Shown piece after piece: positions 1 to 5,981 of a DNA stretch of 8,460 nt (its first letter is position 1; every line of letters begins with the position of its first letter). The position numbers and the translations under genes are program-made. The notes under the pieces are model-generated. The model saw only the letters and a list, made by a program, of their open reading frames with translations. It ran no database searches and was not told the origin of the DNA. This DNA is from Rubrivivax sp. (GTDB lineage Bacteria > Pseudomonadota > Gammaproteobacteria > Burkholderiales > Burkholderiaceae_C), in NCBI GenBank assembly GCA_027484885.1, contig JAIXSD010000700.1, positions 1-8,460 of the forward strand, given 5' to 3'.

Positions 1-1001
1 AGCTGCAGGCTGGTCCAGGCCCACTGCGCAAAGCGGGCCAGCGGCAGGCCGAACTCGCCGTAGCGGGCTTCCAGCCACATCAGCTTGAGCAAGGCCACAA
101 CCGGCAGCACAAAGCCCAAGAGGATTGGCAGCACGCACAGGCCCACGGCCAGGGCCGCAGCCGCGCCGTGCAAGCGCAGCGGCCGCGCCTCGGCGGCATG
201 CTGAGCGCCGGCGCGGCTGCTGGAAAAGCGCAAGCGCGCCTGCGCGCGGCGCTCCAGCCAGAGCAGGCCGGCCACGGCCAACAGCAGCACCGAGGCCAGC
301 TGGGCCGCGGCCATGCGGTCGTTCATCACCAGCCAGGCCTTGTAGATGCCGGTGGTCAGGGTGTTCAAACCAAAGTAAGAACCCACGCCGTAATCGGCCA
401 GGGTCTCCATCAGCGCCAGCGCCACGCCGGCAGCCAAGGCCGGCCTAGCCAGGGGCAAGGCCACCTCGCGCACGCGGCGCAAGGTGCCGGCGCCGAGGAT
501 GCGGGCGGTCTCCATCAGCGTCACGCCGCGCTCGCTGAGCGCCGTGCGAGTGAGCAGGTAGACGTAAGGGTAGAGACAGAGCACGAACAGCAGCACGGCG
601 CCGGGCAGGCTGCGCACATCGGACCACATCGGCTTGCTGCTGCCGCTGATGTCACGCAGCCAGGTCTGCAGCGCGCCGCTGTACTGCAGCGCGTCGGTGT
701 AGGCATAAGCCGCCACATAAGCGGGCATGGCCATGGGCAGGAGCAAGGCCCATTCGAACCAGCGCCGGCCCGGGAAATCAAACAGGCTGACCGCCGCCGC
801 GGTGGCCCCACCCAGCACCGCCACGCCCAAGGCCACCGACACCGACAAGATCAGGGACGAGGTGGCGTAGGCCGGCAACACCGTCTCCAGCTGGTGGCGC
901 AGCAGTGCCAGGCTTTGCGCGTCGAGACCGAACCAGGAGCCGAGCACACCGAACACCGGCACAGCCAGCAAGAGGCAAACAACAGTGATCAGACGCAGCA
1001 T
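1..1001 (-). CDS. fbpB: Iron(III)-type ABC transporter permease FbpB, N-terminal part (runs off left edge)
   Basis: Inner-membrane permease that would pass ferric iron (or a related cation or complex) from a periplasmic binding protein into the cytoplasm, driven by the ATPase encoded divergently next door. I translated the minus strand by hand: 333 codons are open from ATG at 1001 to the edge, about 60% of a typical 520-560 residue FbpB. The N-terminus is a hydrophobic segment (residues 4-21, MLRLITVVCLLLAVPVFGVL), followed by further membrane segments near 46-70, 84-101, 133-150 and 188-200. The cytoplasmic EAA loop that contacts the ATPase is clear at 164-183: E164-x-A166, G170, then L182-P183. 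The stretch ADYGVGSYFG...TTGIYKAW (202-223) is typical of FbpB. The start is uncertain: in-frame ATGs also exist at 1109 and 1160, none with a Shine-Dalgarno sequence. I chose 1001 because the membrane segment then begins at once, as in the family. The substrate could also be another cation or thiamine (ThiP is related). Confidence 0.88.
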   Translation of the reverse strand, partial: MLRLITVVCLLLAVPVFGVLGSWFGLDAQSLALLRHQLETVLPAYATSSLILSVSVALGVAVLGGATAAAVSLFDFPGRRWFEWALLLPMAMPAYVAAYAYTDALQYSGALQTWLRDISGSSKPMWSDVRSLPGAVLLFVLCLYPYVYLLTRTALSERGVTLMETARILGAGTLRRVREVALPLARPALAAGVALALMETLADYGVGSYFGLNTLTTGIYKAWLVMNDRMAAAQLASVLLLAVAGLLWLERRAQARLRFSSSRAGAQHAAEARPLRLHGAAAALAVGLCVLPILLGFVLPVVALLKLMWLEARYGEFGLPLARFAQWAWTSLQ

Positions 1002-1099
1002 GCGAACGTGGGGCGGAAGGCAGGAAGGAACAGCAACAACGAAGGCACAGGCAAATCGGGCAGCCAACAAAACCACTGCCAGGGCAGCATGCCAGGCCT

Positions 1100-1117
1100 G
1101 CGCCGCCATGGCGGCGC
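1100..1117. repeat. 18-bp perfect GC-rich palindrome in the fbpB-fbpC spacer
   Basis: GCGCCGCCATGGCGGCGC reads the same on both strands (9+9 with no spacer). It lies about 100 nt upstream of the chosen fbpB start, so it would be in the fbpB 5' untranslated region, or within the coding region if translation starts at 1160. It contains the alternative fbpB ATG at 1109. A dimeric-protein site or an RNA structure is possible. Chance is also plausible in such GC-rich DNA. Confidence 0.5.
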
Positions 1118-1142
1118 GCACCGACTTGAGCTGAATCAAGCA

Positions 1143-1161
1143 AATGCGAACGATCCGCATT
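1143..1161. promoter_or_regulatory. Candidate Fur box between divergent fbpB and fbpC
   Basis: AATGCGAACGATCCGCATT is an imperfect palindrome centred on G1152. Its 7-1-7 core is TGCGAAC-G-ATCCGCA. This is close to the Fur-type palindrome TGCGAAT-N-ATTCGCA that I recall from betaproteobacteria, differing at two positions of the core. The outer AATGCG/CGCATT arms are perfectly symmetric. It ends where the proposed fbpC -35 hexamer begins (1161), so bound Fur would be expected to block fbpC and probably fbpB. Placement between two iron-importer genes supports the call. The exact family consensus is from memory. Confidence 0.65.
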
Positions 1162-1190
1162 CGAAACAAGCGGCACGGGCGGCTATCATA
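1161..1190 (+). promoter_or_regulatory. Predicted fbpC promoter, with an opposite-strand -10 at the same place
   Basis: TCGAAA (1161-1166, four of six matches to TTGACA), a 17-bp gap and TATCAT (1184-1189, five of six matches to TATAAT) form a reasonable sigma-70 promoter facing fbpC. Only seven bases separate the -10 from the fbpC ATG, so transcription would start at or within a base or so of the A of ATG, giving a leaderless mRNA. The heptamer TATCATA also reads TATGATA on the other strand, where it could serve fbpB; the matching minus-strand -35 (TCGAGG at 1213-1208) is poor. Inferred from sequence only. Confidence 0.5.
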
Positions 1191-1196
1191 AAGGCC

Positions 1197-2372
1197 ATGT
1201 TTCTTGCCCTCGACCAGATCGGCCTGCGCTACCCCGGTGCCGCCCACAGCCCACAGCAAAGCCCGGCCGCAGCCACAGGCACGCCCGGCACCGCAGCGAC
1301 AACAAGCGCGGCGGCCCGGCCCGGCGCGGTCGACGGCGTCAGCCTGAGCCTGGCGCGCGGCCAGATCGGCGTGCTGATCGGCCCCTCGGGCTGCGGCAAG
1401 ACCTCGCTGCTGCGCTGCATTGCGGGCCTGGAGCGACTGAACAGCGGCCGCATCCTGATCGAACACGAGCCACTGGCCGATGCCGCCCGCGGCCTGCACC
1501 TTGCGCCTGAGGCCCGGCGCATCGGCATGGTGTTCCAGGACTACGCCCTCTTCCCCCACCTGTCGGTGGCAGACAACATCGCTTTCGGTCTGCGCCACCT
1601 GAGCCGCAGCGAGCGCGAGCGCCGCATCGGCGAGATGCTGGATCTGGTCGGCCTGGCCCATGCGGCCAAGCGCGCACCGCACCAGCTCTCCGGCGGCCAG
1701 CAGCAGCGCGTGGCCCTGGCCCGCGCCCTGGCACCGGCGCCGCGTCTGCTGCTGCTGGACGAGCCCTTCTCCAGCCTCGATGTGGATCTGCGCGAGCACC
1801 TCTCGCAAGAGCTGCGCGCCATCCTCCACGCCAGCGGCACCACGGCCTTGTTCGTGACCCACGACCAGTCCGAGGCCTTTGCCATCGGCGATGTGGTCGG
1901 CGTGATGAACAAGGGCCGGCTGGAGCAGTGGGACGCGCCCTACACCGTCTATCACCGCCCGGCCACGCGCTTTGTGGCGGATTTCATCGGCCACAGCGTC
2001 TTCACGCCCGGCCGCATCGTCCAGGGCGAATCGGGCCCTGAGGTGCTGACGCCCCTGGGCGCTCTGGTGGACGCCGATGCCTGCGCCCTGGCCAGCGCGT
2101 TCGAGGGCGGCCTGTGCGAGGTCTTGCTGCGTGCCGACGACATCATTCACGACGACGCCGCGCCGGTGAAAGCGCAAATCGAACGCAAGATTTTCCGAGG
2201 CGCCGATTTCCTCTACACCCTGCGCCTGGCCACTGGCGACCGCATCAAGGCCCATGTGCCCTCGCATCACGACCACCAGGTGGGCGAATGGATTGGCATC
2301 CGCCCCCTGGTCGACCATGTGGTGACCTTCCCGGCGCCGGCCGCGGCGCCGAACGAAAGCGCCGCCGCCTGA
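1197..2372 (+). CDS. fbpC: Iron(III)-type ABC transporter ATP-binding protein FbpC
   Basis: Cytoplasmic ATPase that hydrolyses ATP to drive import through the FbpB permease. The protein is 391 residues. The nucleotide-binding domain has Walker A GPSGCGKTS (62-70), Q-loop Gln114 in VFQDYALFP, signature LSGGQQQR (164-171), Walker B LLLLDEP (184-190) with Glu189, D-loop SSLD (192-195) and switch His222 in VTHD. Residues from about 240 to 375 form the C-terminal regulatory part with a TOBE-like region (RADDI near 300, FRG, then GDRIKAHV). The frame is open far upstream (back to 168), but only as the antisense of fbpB. ATG 1197 gives the normal N-terminus MFLALDQIGLRY and sits seven bases after a -10 hexamer. 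Oddity: an Ala/Pro/Thr-rich insertion of roughly 25-28 residues (about 14-43) separates the first two strands, moving Walker A from the usual 35-40 to 62. Iron is the likely substrate from FbpB and the Fur box, but polyamine or sulfate ATPases are relatives. Confidence 0.9.
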   Translation: MFLALDQIGLRYPGAAHSPQQSPAAATGTPGTAATTSAAARPGAVDGVSLSLARGQIGVLIGPSGCGKTSLLRCIAGLERLNSGRILIEHEPLADAARGLHLAPEARRIGMVFQDYALFPHLSVADNIAFGLRHLSRSERERRIGEMLDLVGLAHAAKRAPHQLSGGQQQRVALARALAPAPRLLLLDEPFSSLDVDLREHLSQELRAILHASGTTALFVTHDQSEAFAIGDVVGVMNKGRLEQWDAPYTVYHRPATRFVADFIGHSVFTPGRIVQGESGPEVLTPLGALVDADACALASAFEGGLCEVLLRADDIIHDDAAPVKAQIERKIFRGADFLYTLRLATGDRIKAHVPSHHDHQVGEWIGIRPLVDHVVTFPAPAAAPNESAAA

Positions 2373-2405
2373 AGCCGGTCCGTCAGGCCGGTGCCGAAAG
2401 TCACC

Positions 2406-2451
2406 CGAAACGTAAAGCCGCGGTAAAGCCGCATCAAAGCCCTGCGTTTCG
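2406..2451. repeat. Three AAAGCC repeats at 11-bp period, bracketed by an inverted repeat
   Basis: AAAGCC starts at 2414, 2425 and 2436, exactly 11 bp apart. The first two copies share GTAAAGCCGC. The array is flanked by CGAAACG (2406-2412) and its reverse complement CGTTTCG (2445-2451). An 11-bp period places the copies on one face of the helix, as in tandem sites for OmpR/PhoB-type response regulators. The array lies about 80-125 bp upstream of the proposed ctpA -10. Its role is inference; no specific regulator is recognised. Confidence 0.45.
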
Positions 2452-2529
2452 TCGCTTTGTTCACCGGTTTTCAGCGATTTGAGACCCCAAAACCGCCTGT
2501 CTGTCCAGCAAGCGAAAGCCCCACGGGCA

Positions 2530-2535
2530 TATACT
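2530..2535 (+). promoter_or_regulatory. Candidate -10 of the ctpA promoter
   Basis: TATACT matches five of six consensus bases in an otherwise GC-rich stretch. No good -35 lies 16-18 bp upstream (AGCAAG at 2507-2512), so an activator may be needed. Transcription would begin near 2542, leaving an mRNA leader of about 74 nt before ctpA. Confidence 0.45.
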
Positions 2536-2599
2536 GAAGGCGTGGTTTTGGCGCGACTGTTACGCTACAGACTCCACGATCTCGCTGAATTTCACCGAC

Positions 2600-2607
2600 A
2601 GGACAGG
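2600..2607 (+). promoter_or_regulatory. Ribosome binding site of ctpA
   Basis: AGGACAGG ends eight bases before the ATG at 2616. It fixes that start and contrasts with fbpC and moeB, which have no usable Shine-Dalgarno sequence. Confidence 0.7.
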
Positions 2608-2615
2608 CTCGCATC

Positions 2616-4052
2616 ATGAGTGCCAAATTGAAAGTTGCCGGCTGGCTCGCTCTGGGCGCCGTTGCAGGCGCGTTGACCACGATGCAATTGCAGGCCAATG
2701 CCCGCAGCAGTCTCTCACCGCTGCCGCTGGAAGAGCTGCAACAGCTCGCCGCCGTGTTCGGCATGGTCAAGTCCGATTACGTCGAGCCGGTTGATGAGAA
2801 AAAGCTGATCAACGACGCCATCGCAGGCATGGTCTCCGGCCTGGACCCGCATTCGCAGTTCTTCGACAAGAAGAACTTCAAGGAATTCCGCGAAGGCACG
2901 ACCGGCAAATTCGTCGGCGTGGGCATCGAAATCGGCATGGAAGACGGTCTGGTCAAGATCGTCTCGCCGATCGAAGGTTCGCCCGCCTTCCGCGCCGGCC
3001 TCAAGAGCGGCGACCTGATCAGCAAGATCGACGACACCCTGGTGCGTGGCCTGGGCCTCGACCAAGCCGTCAAGCGCATGCGCGGTGAGCTCAACACCAA
3101 GGTGCAGCTGACCATCTACCGCAAGAGCGAGAACCGCAGCTTCCCCGTCACCATCGTGCGCGAAGAGATCCGCGCCCAGAGCGTTCGCGGCAAGGTCATC
3201 GAGCCCGGCTACGCCTGGCTGCGCGTGAGCCAGTTCCAGGACCGCACCGTCGAAGACTTCGCCAAGAAGCTGGAAGAGATCTACAAGCAAGAGCCCAACC
3301 TCAAGGGCTTGGTGCTGGACCTGCGCAATGACCCGGGCGGCCTGCTGGAAGCCTCGGTGGCCATCTCCTCGGCCTTCCTGAGCAAGGATGTCGAGGTGGT
3401 CAGCACCAACGGCCAGATCGCCGACTCCAAAGCCAGCTTCAAGGCCAGCCCCGATTACTACCTGCGCCGCGGCGGCACCGACCCGCTGAAGCGCCTGCCG
3501 GCCGCGCTGAAGAAGGTACCGCTGGTGGTGCTGGTCAACGAAGGCTCGGCCTCGGCCAGCGAAATCGTCGCCGGCGCCCTGCAAGACCACAAGCGCGCCC
3601 TGATCATGGGTGCCCAGACCTTCGGCAAGGGCTCGGTGCAGACCGTGCGCCAGCTGAGCCCGGACACGGCGCTCAAGATCACCACCGCGCGTTACTACAC
3701 GCCGAGCGGCCGCTCCATCCAGGCCACCGGCATCGTGCCCGACATCCAGCTGGACGAAACCGCCGAAGGCAATGTCTTCGCCGCCCTGCGCACCCGCGAA
3801 GCCGATCTGGAAAAGCATCTGGGCGGCAAGGACGAGGTCAAGGACGAAGCCCGCGAGAAGGCCCGCGAGGAAGCGCGCCAGAAGCTGGAAGCCGAGTACG
3901 CCAAGAAGAACGAGCCGCCCAAGCCCCTGCCCGAGTTCGGCAGCGCCGAGGACTTCCAGCTGGCGCAAGCCCTGAACCAGCTCAAGGGCCAACCGGTGCT
4001 GGTGTCCAAGACCGCGGTGGAGCGCAAGGCCGAGGCCAAGACGGCCGAATAA
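2616..4052 (+). CDS. ctpA: Periplasmic C-terminal processing protease CtpA (S41A family)
   Basis: Serine protease that trims or degrades periplasmic and envelope proteins from their C-termini; relatives act on murein hydrolases and lipoproteins. The protein is 478 residues. A hydrophobic segment at about 5-22 ends in an Ala-x-Ala signal-peptidase motif (ANA, 27-29), so export by Sec is likely, with cleavage near Arg30 or retention as an anchor. A PDZ domain covers roughly 95-182 (GVGIEIGMEDG at 101-111, SPAFRAGLKSGD at 122-133). The protease core follows, with substrate-strand motif DLRNDPGG (235-242). The catalytic Ser313 lies in NEGSASASE and Lys338 in FGKGSVQT; their 25-residue spacing matches the family, and Gln342 completes the expected triad. 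The stretch 395-432 is highly charged and probably helical (Lys/Glu/Arg-rich). The gene has its own Shine-Dalgarno sequence and ends in an intrinsic terminator. No residue expected for catalysis is missing. Confidence 0.96.
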   Translation: MSAKLKVAGWLALGAVAGALTTMQLQANARSSLSPLPLEELQQLAAVFGMVKSDYVEPVDEKKLINDAIAGMVSGLDPHSQFFDKKNFKEFREGTTGKFVGVGIEIGMEDGLVKIVSPIEGSPAFRAGLKSGDLISKIDDTLVRGLGLDQAVKRMRGELNTKVQLTIYRKSENRSFPVTIVREEIRAQSVRGKVIEPGYAWLRVSQFQDRTVEDFAKKLEEIYKQEPNLKGLVLDLRNDPGGLLEASVAISSAFLSKDVEVVSTNGQIADSKASFKASPDYYLRRGGTDPLKRLPAALKKVPLVVLVNEGSASASEIVAGALQDHKRALIMGAQTFGKGSVQTVRQLSPDTALKITTARYYTPSGRSIQATGIVPDIQLDETAEGNVFAALRTREADLEKHLGGKDEVKDEAREKAREEARQKLEAEYAKKNEPPKPLPEFGSAEDFQLAQALNQLKGQPVLVSKTAVERKAEAKTAE

Positions 4053-4071
4053 GCCTGCATCACCCCTACCG

Positions 4072-4098
4072 AAGGCCCGCTCCACAGCGGGCCTTTTT
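4072..4098 (+). terminator. Rho-independent terminator of ctpA
   Basis: GGCCCGCT (4074-4081) pairs perfectly with AGCGGGCC (4086-4093) around the loop CCAC. The stem can extend by two A-T pairs (4072-4073 with 4094-4095), and five T residues follow (4094-4098). It starts about 20 bp after the ctpA stop and should largely separate ctpA from moeB. Confidence 0.92.
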
Positions 4099-4114
4099 CA
4101 TGGGCGCCGCGCGC

Positions 4115-4120
4115 TATGCT
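4115..4120 (+). promoter_or_regulatory. Candidate -10 for a leaderless moeB transcript
   Basis: TATGCT matches four of six consensus bases and is separated from the moeB ATG by only six bases (CGCGCC), so the transcript would start at or next to the A of ATG. No Shine-Dalgarno sequence is present. The T-tract of the ctpA terminator falls where the -35 should be (CCTTTT at 4092-4097), a poor match. Confidence 0.45.
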
Positions 4121-4126
4121 CGCGCC

Positions 4127-4879
4127 ATGAACGACGAACAGTTGCTGCGCTACTCGCGCCACATCCTGCTGGACGAGATCGGCATCGAAGGCCAGCAGCG
4201 CCTGCTGCAATCCAGGGCCCTGATCATCGGCGCGGGCGGCCTGGGCTCGCCGGCCGCGCTCTACCTGGCGTCTGCCGGCGTCGGCCACATCACCTTGGTC
4301 GATGACGACACGGTCGAACTGACCAATCTGCAGCGCCAGATCGCCCACACGCAAGCGCGCATCGGCCGGCCCAAGGTCGAATCGGCCGCCGAGGCCATGG
4401 CCGCCATCAACCCCGATCCGCAGTTGCGCACGCTGCAGACACGCGCCGATGCCGGCTTGCTCGATGAGCTGGTGGGCAGCGCCGATGTGGTGCTGGACTG
4501 CTGCGACAACTTCGCCACCAGGCAGGCGGTCAACCGCGCCTGCGTGCGCCACGGCGTGCCCTTGGTGTCGGGCGCGGCCACCGGCTGGCATGGCCAGATC
4601 AGCGTTTACGACAGCCGCAGCGGCCACGCCCCCTGCTACGCCTGCCTGTTCCCCCCCGACAGCCGCTTTGAAGAGGCCCACTGCGCACTGATGGGCGTGC
4701 TGGCGCCGCTGGTGGGCATCATCGGCAGCATGCAGGCCGCCGAGGCCCTGAAAGTGCTGCTGGCTGCCGGCGAGCCCTTGTCCGGCCGCCTGCTCATGCT
4801 GGACGGCAAACGCATGGAATGGAGCGAAATACTCGTGCAAAAAGACCCCGGCTGCAGCGTTTGTCAACACATAGCCTGA
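4127..4879 (+). CDS. moeB: MoeB/ThiF-type adenylyltransferase (HesA/MoeB/ThiF family)
   Basis: E1-like enzyme that uses ATP to adenylate the C-terminal glycine of a ubiquitin-like sulfur carrier (MoaD for molybdopterin, or ThiS for thiamine). It acts in the cytoplasm. The protein is 250 residues, full length for MoeB. The N-terminal RYSRHILLDEIG (8-19) is typical. The nucleotide-binding loop is GAGGLGSP (35-42), with Asp59-Asp61 in LVDDD and the Arg70 motif NLQRQ (67-71). DCCDN (124-128) carries the catalytic Asp127. Zinc is held by two CxxC pairs, Cys170/Cys173 and Cys243/Cys246. Cys186 (EEAHCALMG) corresponds to the family's conserved cysteine before APLVGIIGS. There is no rhodanese domain. 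The frame extends to an upstream ATG at 4100, but that start overlaps the promoter; 4127 gives the standard N-terminus. Whether the partner is MoaD or ThiS cannot be told from sequence, so the symbol follows the usual annotation. Confidence 0.92.
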   Translation: MNDEQLLRYSRHILLDEIGIEGQQRLLQSRALIIGAGGLGSPAALYLASAGVGHITLVDDDTVELTNLQRQIAHTQARIGRPKVESAAEAMAAINPDPQLRTLQTRADAGLLDELVGSADVVLDCCDNFATRQAVNRACVRHGVPLVSGAATGWHGQISVYDSRSGHAPCYACLFPPDSRFEEAHCALMGVLAPLVGIIGSMQAAEALKVLLAAGEPLSGRLLMLDGKRMEWSEILVQKDPGCSVCQHIA

Positions 4880-4880
4880 C

Positions 4881-4972
4881 TCAAACACACACGAAACATC
4901 GATTTCTAAGAAATTTACGAAAGAAAATTCCTCGCAGCTTCCCGTAAGCTGCCGCCCGGCGGTGACACACCG
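4881..4972. other. AT-rich patch and two hairpins between moeB and the LOG-family gene
   Basis: About 4885-4930 is unusually A/T-rich for this window and contains the 13-bp palindrome ATTTCT-A-AGAAAT (4902-4914). Two perfect stem-loops follow: GCAGCTT/AAGCTGC with a five-base loop (4934-4952) and CGGTG/CACCG with a three-base loop (4960-4972). Neither is followed by a T-run on the plus strand, so they are not textbook terminators. The patch probably includes the upstream part of the promoter for the next gene, but I could not pick out a convincing -35/-10 pair. Confidence 0.45.
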
Positions 4973-5022
4973 TCTCTGACTTGCCGCAGCGGCCTCGAGC
5001 ACGTTGCAGCCACGACCCCGAT

Positions 5023-5928
5023 ATGAGCCACAAGCGCAAACCCCTGATCGCCCGCAATTTCCCCAGCGCCAAGGAAGAAGTCCAGGAAGCCCGGCGCGGC
5101 GTGCCGCAGCCCAACTACGACCAGCCGGGCAGCGCCTACCGCCTGGCCTTTGACGACAACGAATTCCTGCTGCGCGACGATTTGCGCCCGGTGCGCATGC
5201 AGCTGGAGCTGCTCAAGCCCGAGCTGATCCAGCAGGAGCTGGGCATCAAGTCCACCATCGTGATGTTCGGCAGCGCCCGCATCCTGCCGCGTGAAGCGGC
5301 CGAGCAGAAGGTCGAGCAGGCCCGACTGAGCGGTGACGCCGAGGCGCTCAAGCGCGCCGAGATGCAGCTCACCATGAGCCATTACTACGAGGAAGCACGG
5401 CGCTTTGCGAGCCTGGTCACCACCGTCTCGACCCAGCGCCACAACCCGATCTATGTGGTCACCGGCGGCGGCCCCGGCATCATGGAAGCCGGCAACCGCG
5501 GCGCCTACGAGGTGGGCGGCAAGAGCATCGGTCTGAACATCGTGCTGCCGCATGAGCAGCACCCCAACCCCTACATCACGCCGGAGCTGTGCTTCCGTTT
5601 TCACTACTTCGCCCTGCGCAAGATGCATTTCCTGATGCGCTCTGTGGCCCTGGTCTGCTTCCCCGGCGGCTTTGGCACCCTGGACGAGCTGTTCGAGACC
5701 ATGACGCTGATCCAGACAGGCAAGAGCCGGCGCCGGCCCATCCTGATGTTCGGCCGCGAGTTCTGGACCCGCTTGATCAACTTCGACTGGCTGGTCGAGA
5801 CCGGCATGATCAGCCCCGGCGACGAGAAGCTCTTCCATTTCGTCGAAAGCGCCGAGGAAGCCTGGGCCCTGCTCGAATCGGAGTACGACATGAACCCGGG
5901 TGCGCTCGATTGCGACGCCGCCGACTGA
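5023..5928 (+). CDS. LOG/TIGR00730 family Rossmann-fold protein, long form
   Basis: Probable cytoplasmic nucleotide-processing enzyme. Characterised LOG-family members hydrolyse nucleoside 5'-monophosphates to a free base and ribose 5-phosphate; older annotations as lysine decarboxylase are considered wrong. The protein is 301 residues. The Rossmann core starts near 77 (STIVMFGSAR), continues through TGGGPGIMEA (147-156), and reaches the invariant Arg199-Lys200 in ALRKMHF and PGGFGTLDE (214-222), the LOG signature with its catalytic Glu222. Compared with short LOG proteins (about 190 residues) it has an N-terminal extension of about 75 residues and an inserted charged helical stretch (91-127), consistent with the larger bacterial subgroup. 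The ATG at 5023 is preferred over an in-frame TTG at 4981, although neither has a Shine-Dalgarno sequence. Arginase follows 53 bp downstream on the same strand with no terminator between, so co-transcription is possible. The true substrate is unknown. Confidence 0.88.
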   Translation: MSHKRKPLIARNFPSAKEEVQEARRGVPQPNYDQPGSAYRLAFDDNEFLLRDDLRPVRMQLELLKPELIQQELGIKSTIVMFGSARILPREAAEQKVEQARLSGDAEALKRAEMQLTMSHYYEEARRFASLVTTVSTQRHNPIYVVTGGGPGIMEAGNRGAYEVGGKSIGLNIVLPHEQHPNPYITPELCFRFHYFALRKMHFLMRSVALVCFPGGFGTLDELFETMTLIQTGKSRRRPILMFGREFWTRLINFDWLVETGMISPGDEKLFHFVESAEEAWALLESEYDMNPGALDCDAAD

Positions 5929-5969
5929 GTTTTCTCTTTTCCCTGCCCTGCTTCACCCCATAACAACAC

Positions 5970-5973
5970 AGGA
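5970..5973 (+). promoter_or_regulatory. Ribosome binding site of arginase
   Basis: AGGA lies eight bases before the ATG at 5982. The 53-bp spacer before the gene is pyrimidine-rich (5929-5957) and shows neither a terminator nor a clear promoter. Confidence 0.55.
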
Positions 5974-5981
5974 CCACTGAC

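Noticed and set aside
778..1176. Minus-strand frame in the fbpB-fbpC spacer as a possible small protein
   Set aside because: It overlaps fbpB in another frame and is Cys/Gly/Arg-rich with no pattern of conservation visible.
168..1196. Open frame continuous with fbpC that would give a 734-residue protein
   Set aside because: The upstream part is antisense to the fbpB permease and is Gln/His/Gly-rich low-complexity sequence. The recognisable ATPase begins at 1197.
2715..4085. 456-codon open frame antisense to ctpA
   Set aside because: It mirrors ctpA codons in GC-rich DNA, has no recognisable domain, and its start region lies in the terminator.
4934..4952. Hairpin GCAGCTT/AAGCTGC as the moeB terminator
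   Set aside because: No T-run follows on the plus strand. On the minus strand the T-rich stretch begins several bases after the stem and no gene ends there.
3695..5002. 435-codon minus-strand frame across the ctpA end and moeB
   Set aside because: It crosses two convincing plus-strand genes and a terminator. Its composition is a typical high-GC shadow.
4915..5838. 307-codon minus-strand frame opposite the LOG-family gene
   Set aside because: The opposite strand carries the complete LOG signature. The shadow has no family motif.
5023..5928. Lysine decarboxylase annotation
   Set aside because: The GGGPGIM and PGGFGTLDE motifs define LOG-type Rossmann proteins. There is no PLP-binding lysine motif of a decarboxylase.
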